Source: Carex sylvatica (lineage: Eukaryota > Streptophyta > Magnoliopsida > Poales > Cyperaceae). From it: a stretch of 64,000 bases of DNA. Position numbers and translations under genes: made by a program. The stretch lies in assembly GCA_964058845.1 (NCBI GenBank), contig CAXKVR010000941.1, positions 62,001 through 126,000 on the forward strand. Direction: 5' to 3'. Each line of letters begins with the position of its first letter. Within the stretch, counting starts at the first letter, position 1. A model generated the notes under the pieces. It saw nothing but the letters and a program-made list of their open reading frames with translations. It did not search any database and was not told the DNA's origin. Positions 46,495 to 57,731 of this stretch are shown here, one piece after another.

Positions 46495-46930
46495 GTCACT
46501 TTTAAGTTATGTTATTCCGATACTCCTATAAGCGATACGCACCCGATGCGTCTCCGATAAGTATTGGCTTACGTCTTGATACGTCTCTGATACATGCTAA
46601 TAACTGTGCAATACGGCTATTTGAGTTCGGGATACGGCAGGGATACGTTTCTGCCTTTTTGCGCTAATTTTTATTTTAAAGGGCGGCCCAACAGATTGAT
46701 TGGCTTTTCGGCCCAAGATACCCTTCCAGATAAATGAATTCAAGTTAAGCCTTTAGTTTCTTTTTACAATTTTTATTAAAATTATTATTATGATTAATTT
46801 AAATAATATAATTAAAATAATATATATAATAGCCGTATCGTATCCTTGATTTTTAAAAATTACTGTATCGTTGTATCCGTGTCGTATCCGATACGATACC
46901 CGTATCCATATCCATGCAACATAGCTTTTA
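46495..46930. repeat. GATAC-rich dispersed repeat, copy A
   Basis: Starts with CGATACTCCTATAAGCGATA and ends CCGATACGATACCCGTATCC ... ATGCAACATAG. Copy B at about 48540-49125 has the same end. Confidence 0.65.
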
Positions 46931-47169
46931 AGGAATCTAGTCATCTACATTTGCTATGGAATTCACGAATGTGTATCCTCTGCATTAACTCAAAAAAGAA
47001 TATTTTGAGTTAATGCATCTAAACCGTCTGATTTTAAATGGAGCCAATCCGACTCTTATATATAATATAGGAATTCTTTAATATTAGTGCAGATTTAATT
47101 TGCACGATTTTTAAAACAGATCGGATGATCGAAATGCATTAACTCAAAATATTCACTTTTGAATTAATG

Positions 47170-47600
47170 CAGAGGATAGTGTGGAAAAAACGTGCCGTGC
47201 CGTGACTAACACGCCGTGACTTTGGTCACGTGTTGTGCTGTGATCAAGTTAATTTTTCACGTGCCATGCCGTGACCAAAATTATGAGGGGTGGTCACGGC
47301 ACGCGAGTCACACCGTGACTCGCGTGCCGTGATTAAGTCATGCCGTGACCAAGTCGTGACGTGACTCGCGTGCCGTGACCAAGTCGGCACTCCTAGTCTC
47401 CTACCTTCTTCCGTTCCGTACCGTGCCGTGTTTCGTGCCGTGCCGTGATGAATGTAATTTATGTGCCGTGCCGTGTCTTCTTTGTTAACAATTGATCACG
47501 GCACGCGAATGGTCACAGCACGAGACACGCGAGACACGACATGTATCTAACACCCGTGCCGTGCTGGAGCCGGCTCCGGCGTGCCATTTTTCCCACTCTA
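47170..47600. repeat. CGTG-rich dispersed repeat, copy B
   Basis: GTGCCGTGCCGTG and its inverse CACGGCACG occur many times. Its richness in short palindromic words and CpG contrasts with the AT-rich surroundings. Confidence 0.65.
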
Positions 47601-47699
47601 GCAGAGGATATGAATTATGGAATTCACTTCCTCTCAGGTACCTTATGAGGGAATCTTTTACGGTTAGTGGATCGAACCATTCTTTTTAAACAAATCAAG

Positions 47700-48535
47700 A
47701 ATTTTTCTAAAAAAATTCAGTATTGCAATACATTTCTGGTACCGTTCAAGATGTGCTTTATAAAATTGCAACAACAATAAAATATAAACCAAACTACTCT
47801 TCTTGCTCAGAAATTGAATCTGTTTTGTTTATCTGAATAAAGTTACATGTCGTCTATAGGTAAATGAGATTGTAACATCTGCTCCAGTTTGTCGTTGACT
47901 CTCCATGAATAGAAAAGCAAAAATTAGGATAATGCAAACGTTATTAAACTGTCGATGAGAACTACATTAGTTTGGAAGTTCTACATTTTCAAACCAGCAT
48001 ATATAGTAGTAAATGTCGGTTTATTACCGGAACCAATGGCATTGAAGTAATTTTTGGTGCTGCGTTGAAATGAAACTTTTGACTTTGAGCCGATGGCATT
48101 GAAATGAAATTTTTGACATTGAGTGAAATGAAACTTTTGGCTACTGAAACAACGTTAGAACAAAATTTCAGATAGACTTGACAAAAATAAAAGAGGAAGT
48201 AAAAATTTAGGAGTGAAACTTTTAACTCAAGCAAATTTGGACATCCAAAATAAATTTATTTACTTGTTGAAAATAATTTTGTGAAAGACAAAAAATAACA
48301 TTTATTAATTTATTTTCTCCTTTAATATATGTCATTATTTATGAACCGTTCATTTTGATATTAGATAATCAATGATGGATCTACTATGAAGTAATACTAA
48401 ATTTATTTCAAAATGATATAGGGAAATTATTGAACATAGCCAACATAAAATTTATGTAAAATAATTATATTTGAACTTCGATCAATACGTGAAGTGTTTA
48501 TAGCCCTTGATGTTTCAATATTTTATAAATTGAAT
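47700..48535. other. No supportable gene
   Basis: AT-rich. A short run repeats GCATTGAAATGAAACTTTTG-like text at 48040-48140. Confidence 0.5.
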
Positions 48536-48539
48536 GGAT

Positions 48540-49125
48540 AGGACCTCGATACTTCAATATAGGGTCCGTACTCATATTGAACACGTATCCAATACTGACA
48601 CATGTCCGATACGGTCAAGATACATATTCAATATACCAGTTAGCGTATCAACTGACGTGGCGTATCCTTAACACGCATATATAATCACCGATATGCATTG
48701 AAACGTACAAATACAGCTTTGTCTGTCTGCACACGCATCCCATACGCACAAATATGCACCTGTGCACCAGCGCTTCCCCGTGGACTACGCCAAAGCCATG
48801 GACCAGAGTCTCTCCGTGCACCGCGTGTGAACCGAACTATAAAATTTTTTTTGCACCTTGCAGGAATCGGTGACTTGGGGAGTAAGATTTTACCACTATA
48901 CCAACTTCTTGTTGTGGTAAGAATAGAGTGACTTCCAATATATAACGTATAATTGGGCTATTGTATCCAGTATTTTATATTCATATGATTGAATTAATAT
49001 TATAATTAAAATAATAAAATATATATAATAAGCGTATTATATTCGAGTTTTTTGAAAATTATTGTATCGTTGTATCCGTATCGTATCCGATACGATACCT
49101 GTACACGTATCCATGCAACATAGGG
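48540..49125. repeat. GATAC-rich dispersed repeat, copy B
   Basis: GACACATGTCCGATACGGTC, CACCGATATGCATTGAAACG and a final TATCCGATACGATACC ... ATGCAACATAG matching copy A. It ends 21 bp before CACTA 2 begins. Confidence 0.6.
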
Positions 49126-49274
49126 ATAGGTAAATAAAAATAAAATCACTATTAAAATCTGGGTTTTTAGCATGGGTAAAAATATTTGTTGCATGAATAA
49201 GTAATGTCCATGCAACAACTCATCTCATACCCATGCAACAAATCTCTATAATTTAGACTAAACAGTTGCATGAA

Positions 49275-49670
49275 TAGTGGCAGAGCCACAGTGTCACATG
49301 GGTAGGTAACTGCCTACCCCTGAAATTTCTTTTTTCTTTTGACTAGTTTCTTCGATGGGTCCTGCCTGCTCCTAGATTTGATTCTGCTTACATCTGGATT
49401 CAATTCGGAGTAGCGATTGTCAGTTCAGATTTCAGAGATGGTTTGTGAGTCGTTTAATTTAATTATGAAAGAAAGATATTTTTAAATTTTTGTTCAATTC
49501 GGTAATGCACATGCAATTTTACAACCGATTCGATAGGCAGAGATGTAATTTGGTAGGCGGACAAAGGCGGGAAGAGAATTATTGAGGCGATTCGAATCCG
49601 AACCTGTTTAGAAAAAATATCCGAATTCGATTTCTGCCCACCCCTGATTCAAATCCTGGCTACGCCACTG
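49275..49670. mobile_element. hAT-like MITE inside CACTA 2
   Basis: The ends TAGTGGCAGAGCCA and the inverted CAGTGGCGTAGCCA (12 of 14 match) bound 396 bp. An 8-bp duplication TGCATGAA/TGCATGAG lies at 49267-49274 and 49671-49678, splitting a CCATGCAAC-type subterminal region. The 8-bp duplication fits hAT. Confidence 0.75.
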
Positions 49671-51201
49671 TGCATGAGTAACCCATGCAACAAGTTTCGA
49701 TGATTATTTGAGAACTATTTGTTACATGGGACTACCCATGCAACAAGTACTGAATTCTTAGACAGTGCCTTTTCAGTATATATTTGATATTTTCCTTCAA
49801 ATTGAATAAATTCTTCTAAATCATAGCAATAAATATTACAACAATATATTAATTTGTTTACATCCTACTTAATATATTTCACATCGTACTTAAAAAGTAA
49901 ATGAGATGCACAAATAATTTAGAAACTTAAATTGTAGAATCTTAAAATTTTAATCTTAAGAATACACCTTACAAAGTAATTGAGATACAAAACAATTCAC
50001 CAAATTGTCATATAACACATTACACAAAAAAATTATCAATTAATAACCATCTTCATCAGATTGATCGTTGATGTTTAGGCACCAACCAAGTGCTTCCTCA
50101 ATAAGGCCCAGTTCGGGATTTTAACCCTGAACAATATTTAGTGTAGAACTCAAGATATTTAGCAAAGTTCGCATTTTTTTTTTACTTTTACCTAGCAGAC
50201 ATATGTCAGGTTTAAGGATTGTGCAACTTAGTTTGGATCTTACTTCTTACAAATTAATCCTTTGAAGATCTAAATTTTCTACTCGATCTATCCCTGCAAC
50301 TAAAACAAAACAGATGGAGCCAAAATACTCAAAATACATCAAAGCAAACAGATTTAAACCAAACAAACATCTAAGGTAATAGCATAAAACTTCAAAAGAA
50401 ATATAAAAACATAAAATTTGAATCATTCTAAGCTCCAATTTTCTGATATATGCAATGATAGTTTGGAAAACATTCTAGTTTTAAAGAGGTTAGTCAAATA
50501 AATTTATAATTTAATCCAAAATGAAAAATGATATAAAATGGCTACAGCTGAGTGAGTGAATGGAAAAAAGGAGAGCTGAGAACTCATTGTCTGTATATTG
50601 AAAAATGAAATTTCACATGAAAAATGTATATTGAAACAAATCAATGAAAATAACTTACATTGTTTGTAAGAGAAGGTTTTCCTTTTTTTTAAAATAGTGG
50701 AAGTATCAACTACATAAACACAGATGAGTACAAGTACAGACTACATCATCTAACTTTTACAAATTAGTTCTTCTAAAGATACTAAATCGAGCTTACCCCT
50801 AACTGCAACTGTCAACAGCTAAGAATAGGGTATTCAACCACTTAATCAAAGATACTAAATCGATCTTTTCCATTGAGATTACTGTCCCAGTACTCCAAAT
50901 TATCAACCACTTAATCAAAGAAAATATCACTTTCCAAGAGCTATGAAGTTTATGCTTTAGTTCCTGGTCTTCTTCGTGAAGAGGTAAAGCCTTTCAACTA
51001 ATTAGTCCTGTTATTTACTTGTATATCCTTGCAATTTTTGTATTTTAGCCATTATCATCTTTTCCCAATTGACTATTTATTGCAATGAAGTTCAAGTTAA
51101 CTCCATACATACATCAGTTGCAATCTAGCAACATTTGCAAAGAAATCTATCAATATTGTATCTTTCGATTGTAAATCTAATCTAAATGCTCAAATTTTAT
51201 T

Positions 51202-52978
51202 TTAGATTAGATGGCCACGATTGAATTGCCAAGTCGGGTAACCAAGATAATTACTAAACACATCATGAGGTTCTTTTGGGGTAAGTGGGAGGATGGGAAA
51301 TACATGGCCTATGCGGCTTAGCACAAAATCACGATCCCAATAGACTTAGGAGGTTTGGGGGTTAAGGATCTGTTTGCTATGAATGATGCCCTTGTTATGA
51401 AATTTTTGTGGAAAATTGCGTCTCAAGGGGAGGCCCAATGAATCAGCTTGTTGAAGGCAAAGTATCTGCCAAGAAGTAGCATCTGGCAATCAAAAAGAAC
51501 ATACAGATGCTCCTTATTTTGGAGGAGTATTATGAACCAAAGAGAGGCCTTGCTGCCTATGGTGACTTGGGCTGTTGGTGATGGAAGTCTATGCACAGTA
51601 TTCGCGCAACCATGGTGTCCTGGATCAGATCCCAGCAGCTTCTGACACTTAAAGACATGCTGTTAGAATCAGGTCAATGGGATGTGACACAGTTGACTCA
51701 GCCTTTTGGCTTCCAGCAGTGTGTTCTGATTTTATCTACTGTGGCACCGCCTAGGGAGGAGTTGGGGAAGGATAAGCTTATCTTTCTAGGGATTGCTAAT
51801 GGGTCTTTTTCTGTTAAAAGGGCCTATGCAGCGATTACGAACCGAGATTCAAACCTGGGGGATACTGACAAAGAGTTCTGGCAAAAAATTTGGAAAGAAG
51901 GGGATGTGCAGCCAAGAGTTCGCTTGCATGTATGGAAGCTTCTTAATAATAAATACTCTACCTCTAGGGCAGATAATCAGTCTTAGAATTGGCAGGGGGG
52001 TCTGAATGTGCTTCATACGGGATAAATGGGGAGGATGTGCACCATTTGATATTCTCTTGAACATTTGCAAGGGTTTGCTCGCTAACGGTCTGTTGGCTTT
52101 AAGATCTGGGGAACTGCCAAGTCTCAAGGAAGTCATCTCTGATTTGTCTTACAGTCTCAGCGATGAGAAATTGAGTGATTTCATGAACACAACATGGGCT
52201 TTATGCGGCCGAACAACCAACCTTACAAAAATTTATCAAATACTTCCAAGGCATAAATCAGGAGGCCAAGCTTGCTGCTTCATACACACTGAGTAATGCA
52301 ATTCGGGTGAATTGTCAGAATTTGGAGGAGGTGGATGTTGTCAGATGCAAACATACAGTTCATGTGGATGGTTCTTGGTGGCAGGAATGGGCAGGAGGTA
52401 TTGGATCTGTTCTTAATGAAAATGGGGAATTTATTGCGTACCATTCTGCTACTGTTCGTGCATGTTCTGCCGTAGCTGCTGAAGCTTTGGCTTTACTGGA
52501 AGCAATTAGGCGGGTTATGGATCTTGGGATTGAAAGTTGCGTTTTTTACTCAGATTGTCTATCTCTGGTAAAATGGTGTATGGCAATTGGGCCTCCGATT
52601 GAAGCTGATTGGACTGCTTCCATGGAATATTTTCAGATCTGGGAGATTGTTAAAAGAAACAAGGGTTTCATTTGTATTCATGTGCCTAGGTGCCAAAATG
52701 AAATGGCAAATTATTTGGCTCGGTTGGGACGCACACAGGAATGGAACTATACCGGTTTCACATTTTCAATGTTTGATTTTCCTGTTCTAGATAGCCTCTT
52801 ATTTCAGTAATGTAATAGGATAGTTTATTTAGGTAGGATTGCTGTGCATCTTTCATTTGATTTTCAAGCTTTAAAATGTTGTTTCAAGCATATCTCTGTA
52901 AAAACCTGCCTCCTTTTTATGGGGGTTGTATCAGTAAATTACACCCAAGGACTTTAAACGCAAAAAAAAAAAAAAAAA
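51202..52978 (+). mobile_element. 5'-truncated L1 LINE inside CACTA 2
   Basis: Flanked by a 23-bp direct repeat (51179-51201 and 52977-52999, starting AATCTAAATGCTC) and ending in 17 A: textbook target-primed insertion. Coding begins in the C-terminal part of ORF2 (HIMRFFWGKWEDGKYMAYAA, LGGLGVKDLFAMNDALVMKF), continues through a broken zf-RVT segment (SFSVKRAYAAITNRD, VQPRVRLHVWKLLNNKY) and ends in an RNase H domain. Several stops. The RT core was never inserted or is lost. Confidence 0.93.
52307..52810 (+). pseudogene. L1 RNase H-like (RVT_3) domain
   Basis: HVDGSWWQEWAGGIGSVLNE, VAAEALALLEAIRRVMDLGI, VFYSDCLSLVKWC and HVPRCQNEMANYLARLG carry the D-E-D pattern (VDGS, AEALA, SDC) and terminal N..A..LA of plant L1 RNase H. 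It is open to its own stop at 52808, but upstream ORF2 is broken. Confidence 0.88.
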
Positions 52979-53898
52979 TCTAAATGCTCAAATTTTATTC
53001 CTCAGCATCAATTTCAGTATAAACCAGTATTGAATAACTACTTCAGCTCAGTTTATTGATATTGTATGCTTCAATCTTTTCCTTTATAATGAGCTTCACA
53101 ACTTTTTATTATTTTGTTATTTTCAGATCAGCTCAGGAGTGTGCCCTTTGTACTCTTTTGGTGGGTCATGTGAGGTTGTATTTGATACGACATTGATTAT
53201 TTTCACATATAGTTATGTAGGAAAACCTTAGCAGATTTATTTTCTTGGTAACAATGTACTTAGATAATTGTATAGATGGATTGTTGTTATTAGGAGTTAA
53301 GCAAACTTTTGTGTTATATATTATTGTTGTAATGCTTTTTGGTATTTTGGTACAATGTATGCTAATTATAATTTATTGATTAATGCTTATTACATGCTTT
53401 CGATCTATATTTTAATGTGTTTATGTCAATATAGTTCAATGGAAATTAGAGAATGTAAAAGAGTATCAGATTGGTACCGGGTTGGTACAGGGATGACTAT
53501 AGAATAAGGTCAATGTGATAGCATATAATATTATTTTCATAGGTAATCCTTGCAAATAACCTGGTGGGGCCCACGTTCTTTATCCATACACTTTACCAAT
53601 GCAACTATTCACTGCTCTATCGTTGCAAATACTCTATGGAACCCACACACTTTACCAATGCAACTATTCACTCCTCTATCGTTGCCAATACTCCATGCTC
53701 TATCGTTGCAAATACTTCCTGCATCGAATTTGTTCCATGGGTACTTATTGCATGGGAACACCATTGCAACAAGTATTCGACAATTTATTGCATGGAGTCT
53801 GAAATTGAGTAGTTGCAACGGGGATTGTTGCAACGGTAGTTATTGCATGGGTAATTCAAATTTTACTCATGCTAAAAATCAGAATTCTAGTAGTGAAT

Positions 53899-54190
53899 TT
53901 CATCAAAAATTGCTACAAGAGAAAACCAGTAATTACTAATTTAAAGTAATAGAAAATTAGAAATCAGTAATTACTAATTCTGCACTTGATACTCAGAGAA
54001 AACCATTAAAAAAAAAATAATGATAAGCATCTTATATTTTCATGTTCTGGATTGAAATTACAGATTTACTCAACTAAATGACCAACAAAATCATTGCTTC
54101 ATAATTTTTTATTTATTTCCTATCACAAAACCATGGTTTGTAATTAACATCTCTCAACCAATTACTTGATTTAATTCTGCGAAAATTTGT
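53899..54190. other. Short AT-rich gap
   Basis: Nothing seen; it leads to the 3' end of the cysteine-rich peptide gene. Confidence 0.5.
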
Positions 54191-54197
54191 AAAGCCA

Positions 54198-54572
54198 TCA
54201 ACAATTATTTCCTGATCCACAATGGCAATGGCAAACATGCCTAGAGCCACGGGGCAAGCAATGCCCTCTTTTGCCTTTAATACAAGTACAGTTTAATTGA
54301 CTGCACCAAGCTGAGCAATCCTTATCTTGAGTTTCAGGAGTACAGTGGTTACTCTGCCTTACTCCTACAGCATTCGTCCAGTACTTGTTATCAGAACAGC
54401 ATGTTTGCGGCGTGGCAAAAGAATCCTTTTTTTCTGAAAAGGAAGAAAAAAAAAATTGAAAGTTTGAAATGTTAGAATTGATAAGATAAAAAGAATGCTA
54501 GGTCTTACGCATTGTACACATGATATACGATACAAGGATGAAAAGAACAAGAACTGCATTGATCCGAGACAT
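54198..54572 (-). CDS. Secreted cysteine-rich (defensin-like) peptide, two exons, 99 aa
   Basis: Exon 1 54572-54509 and exon 2 54433-54198 join at GTAAGA / TTTTCAG in phase 1. Exon 1 encodes a signal peptide, MSRINAVLVLFILVSYIMCT. The mature part begins QKKDSFATPQTCC and has 12 cysteines: TCC, HC, DCSAWC (C-x3-C), NCTC, GKRGHC (gamma-core-like G-x-C), VCHCHC (C-x-C) and a final C just before the stop. A signal exon followed by one Cys-rich exon is the standard layout of plant DEFL/LCR-type genes; these act as antimicrobials or as cell-cell signals, often in reproduction. Twelve cysteines exceed the usual eight, so another cysteine-rich class is possible. It is isolated among transposons. Function is not assignable. 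Confidence 0.75.
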
Positions 54573-54640
54573 TTTGATACTCTGTAAATATTATTTCTTG
54601 GTTGTTAATTTTTTTGATGTCTCTAGACGATGCAATGGAT

Positions 54641-54650
54641 ATTTATAAAT
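54641..54650 (-). promoter_or_regulatory. TATA box of the cysteine-rich peptide gene
   Basis: ATTTATAAAT, about 70 bp before the ATG, in the expected place for a short 5' UTR. Confidence 0.6.
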
Positions 54651-55028
54651 GTTTGAGGAAATTATTCTTTAAGAAAAAATTAACTCTTTCCTAAAAAATT
54701 GCGATATTTATATTTATTGAGATTTTACACGGGATCTTAAATAGTGGGGAAATAAATAATTGGAAACAGAAATAAATCATTCAGATACAAATAATCAAAG
54801 CAATATCAAGTCAATATTTAATTATATTGCATTTAAGTTTGATACACGGCAACTTATTTAATTATATTGCATTCAAGGTTATCAAATATGTTAAGGTGGA
54901 TATATATTGATTTTTATAGATATTAGAATGGTTTAGATCCTCCAAGTTAATTAATGTGTCATGAAATATGGATGTATGCGTTAATTTTGTTAAATGTGTC
55001 AAATGATGTTTACTTGTTCACTGTATTT

Positions 55029-55430
55029 AGGTATAGCGCTAGGGAATGTCAATGCAATAAACACACATATTAAAAGTATATATATTTGAGGATTTTAACA
55101 ATAACTTAACATTTAAAACTTAATCATTAGATATAATCTATATTATTTTCTATACGCACATGTAAAAGATCACGACATGTTGATTTCGTTTTAATTAGTA
55201 TCAATAGCTTACAAAAATGCACCGATGTGAATAAGTTATGGACGCTAGTATTTCAACTTATTTATTTACATAAAACCAAAATCAAAGTAGTGATAATTTT
55301 TTATGTACGTGTAGAAAAAATAATATATAATACATCTAACTGTTTTATTTTTACATATAAATTTTATGATTTTTGTTATTAGATAATTAAAAAATAGAGA
55401 TATGATGAGGTATAAATAATGAACAAAATG
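55029..55430. mobile_element. Diverged MITE related to 11894-12310
   Basis: Shares AACATTTAAAACTTAATCATTAGATATAATCTAT-type sequence order and an inverted second half with the Mutator-type MITE in CACTA 1. Ends approximate. Confidence 0.5.
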
Positions 55431-55598
55431 TTATTTACTTTGAATAAAATAATTTCAAGTGTTTCTAAGGAGATGACGTAATTATTTTTTTGGGGTCTTT
55501 TGCCTGACTATCTTCACAGAAGAAATGAGGATATAAATTATTAAGTTGCATATGTCTCATTGATTTCTATATAGTTAGGAGAAGGAGTTGGCTACAGT

Positions 55599-56019
55599 GC
55601 TACGCATAGCATAGAGGACTTCTGTGCAACGACTTAATATTTGAGTTTTTAAAATCTTAACAATCGATCTGAACTGTTTTACATGATCTCCATATCAATA
55701 TGTACTTGCAAATCAAATTTTATATTTTTTAAGAAATTTTTTTACTATTTTTTTAGATAGGTAGAAAGTCACTTGATCTGATACATAATTTTTAGATCAA
55801 GTGATTTTCTACTAATCTAAAAAAATAGATTTTTTTTTTCTAAAAAATAGATTTTTTTCTTTCTAAAAAATAGATTTTTTTCTTTCTAAAAAATATAAAA
55901 TTTGGTTTGCAAGTACATATTTATATGGAGATCATGTCGAACGGTTTGGATCGACTGTTAGAATTTTTAAAACTCAAATATTGAGCCATTGTACGGAGGC
56001 CCTCTATGCTACACGTAGC
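55599..56019. mobile_element. Foldback MITE
   Basis: The ends GCTACGCATAGCATAGAG and the inverted GCTACGTGTAGCATAGAG bound 421 bp with further inverted inner sequence. The centre has a threefold ~23-bp TTTTTTTCTTTCTAAAAAAT tandem. Confidence 0.8.
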
Positions 56020-56383
56020 ATATTAGCATTTTCTGCTAGGAGAATTATCGAATTTAATAATCTATTTTATCTTAAAATCGAACAGATCATGTTAGATTAC
56101 CTAAAGTTTGCAATTATCATATAAAAAATAGTATACACTGGGACAATACTTATTGAAGAACGGTACAAAAATATAACGTAAATAGGATATATTTTATTGT
56201 TCATACTATTTCATCTCATATTAAATAAATTATCTTTATTAATCTTTTTTTATATTCTACTGGTCAATGACTTGCTTCTTATTTTCACTAAAATACTCAC
56301 TAAACATTTAAAATATTGTTCCTAAGTATCTTTTATTCAAATAAAATATATAAAAGAACTTTAAAGTTCCTGACATTAATATA

Positions 56384-56790
56384 GAGTTTGGCTAATATAA
56401 CATCAGTGTCATTTCAGCTTATATAACATCAATTCTAAAACCTATCAAATCGACTTCGAACGATTAATTCAAACCGTTCAAACCGATTTACATTATGAGT
56501 GATACGTTTACATACAATTTTTTTATATTTTTGAGTTATTTTAGTATCAAATCAAGCGATCAAAATATTGAAAAATTAATGTATTAAAATTAACTTAAAA
56601 GCTCACACTTTTAACCGCTTGATTTGATACTAAAATAACTCGAAAATATGAAAAAAAAATTATGTAAATGTATCACTCATAATGTAAATGGATTTGAACG
56701 GTTTAGATTAATCGTTCAAAGTCGATTTAATAGATTTTAGAATTAATGTATATAAGCTGAAATGACACTAATATTATATTAGTCAAACTC
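56384..56790. mobile_element. Foldback MITE
   Basis: GAGTTTGGCTAATATAACAT and the inverted GAGTTTGACTAATATAATAT start long arms (TTTCAGCTTATATA, AACCGTTCAAACCGATTTAC mirrored). Direct ATTAATA flanks both sides (56375-56381, 56791-56797), part of a possible 8-9-bp duplication. Confidence 0.8.
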
Positions 56791-57391
56791 ATTAATACAT
56801 GATAAGCTAAATAAATGCACCAAAGCAAACCTCTTCAAATTTCAGCGAAACATTCGGACTGCATCAAAATGATGAAGTGAGAGAGTTCGATACGAGTCCG
56901 TGACCGTGTCCCCCACAAGTACCCGAGGTACAGTTTAACAAAATGGACGGCTCAGATTAATTATAGCAGGGCCAAATTCAATCCAATGTTTATGAAAACT
57001 GTTGGAGGTTTGCTTTGAGATTCGTGTCAAGTTAAATGAACGGTCTAGATTTATTACTTTCACCTCAGGTACCTGCGGCGATTCGTTCGTTTGATACCCG
57101 ATCAAAATCATCTGACCTGCATGCATGATGATTCGTGTGCACTTAATAGGTATGAATTTCAAAATTTCTCGCACAAATCTTGATGCAAATTGGACGATTC
57201 TAATCTAGCATAAGATGCAATCTCAATCCTACCACAGCCCAAATAGGGCCCAAAACTACTGGAAGAAGACTCGTTTGTGATTTGTATGGTGCCGTCTTTT
57301 AACCGCACTGCTCTCCGCTTCCCAGCTCCAATTGATAGCCACCAATGGTGCCTCCATTCAGGAAACAAATCTGCTGCGATTCGAATTTCTG

Positions 57392-57548
57392 CTACAGTAC
57401 TCTGAAATTTCTATTTTTTCAAATCTAACTGTTGATTTTTTTTTATATGTGTGCACAAAAAAAATTAACTATTTAAAGATACATGTACTGAAAAAATAAA
57501 TAATAAAATTAAAAAAAAAAACAAATATTTCAGAGTACTATACTGTAA
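57392..57548. mobile_element. Small MITE (TACTCTGAAATTTCT family), copy 2
   Basis: CTACAGTACTCTGAAATTTC and the inverted ACAGTATAGTACTCTGAAAT bound 157 bp. Same family as 45863-46002. It lies just upstream of the DUF3820-like gene and may have displaced its first exon or promoter. Confidence 0.75.
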
Positions 57549-57731
57549 GCAACAGAGATTCGGATCGGAGATTCCCTCCATTCAACCTTCCCTTTTCCTA
57601 CTTGCGCCTCCAGCCTCTGCCTCTCCCCCACTGCCGCCCCTGCCCAATCCTCGCCGCCTCCTCCTTCGCAAAATCCGCACACCCTAGCCTCCACGTGACA
57701 TCAAGATAAAGATCGGACGCTACAAGGGCGC

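Larger units (their letters stand above)
49147..53895. mobile_element. CACTA transposon 2, non-autonomous, same family as CACTA 1
   Basis: Left end CACTATTAAAATCTGGGTTT, right end (inverted) CACTACTAGAATTCTGATTT, both followed by TTAGCATG.GTAAAA. Perfect 3-bp duplication AAT (49144-49146, 53896-53898). Subterminal CCATGCAAC repeats at 49200-49260, 49680-49745 and 53540-53870; the block at 49755-50040 matches CACTA 1 at 7140-7440. It contains an hAT-like MITE and a truncated L1. No transposase reading found; 50040-51175 is AT-rich and unassigned. Confidence 0.93.

Noticed and set aside
48698..48931. 77-codon plus-strand frame with Cys and Pro
   Set aside because: Lies in the GATAC-rich dispersed repeat; no conserved features or splice context.
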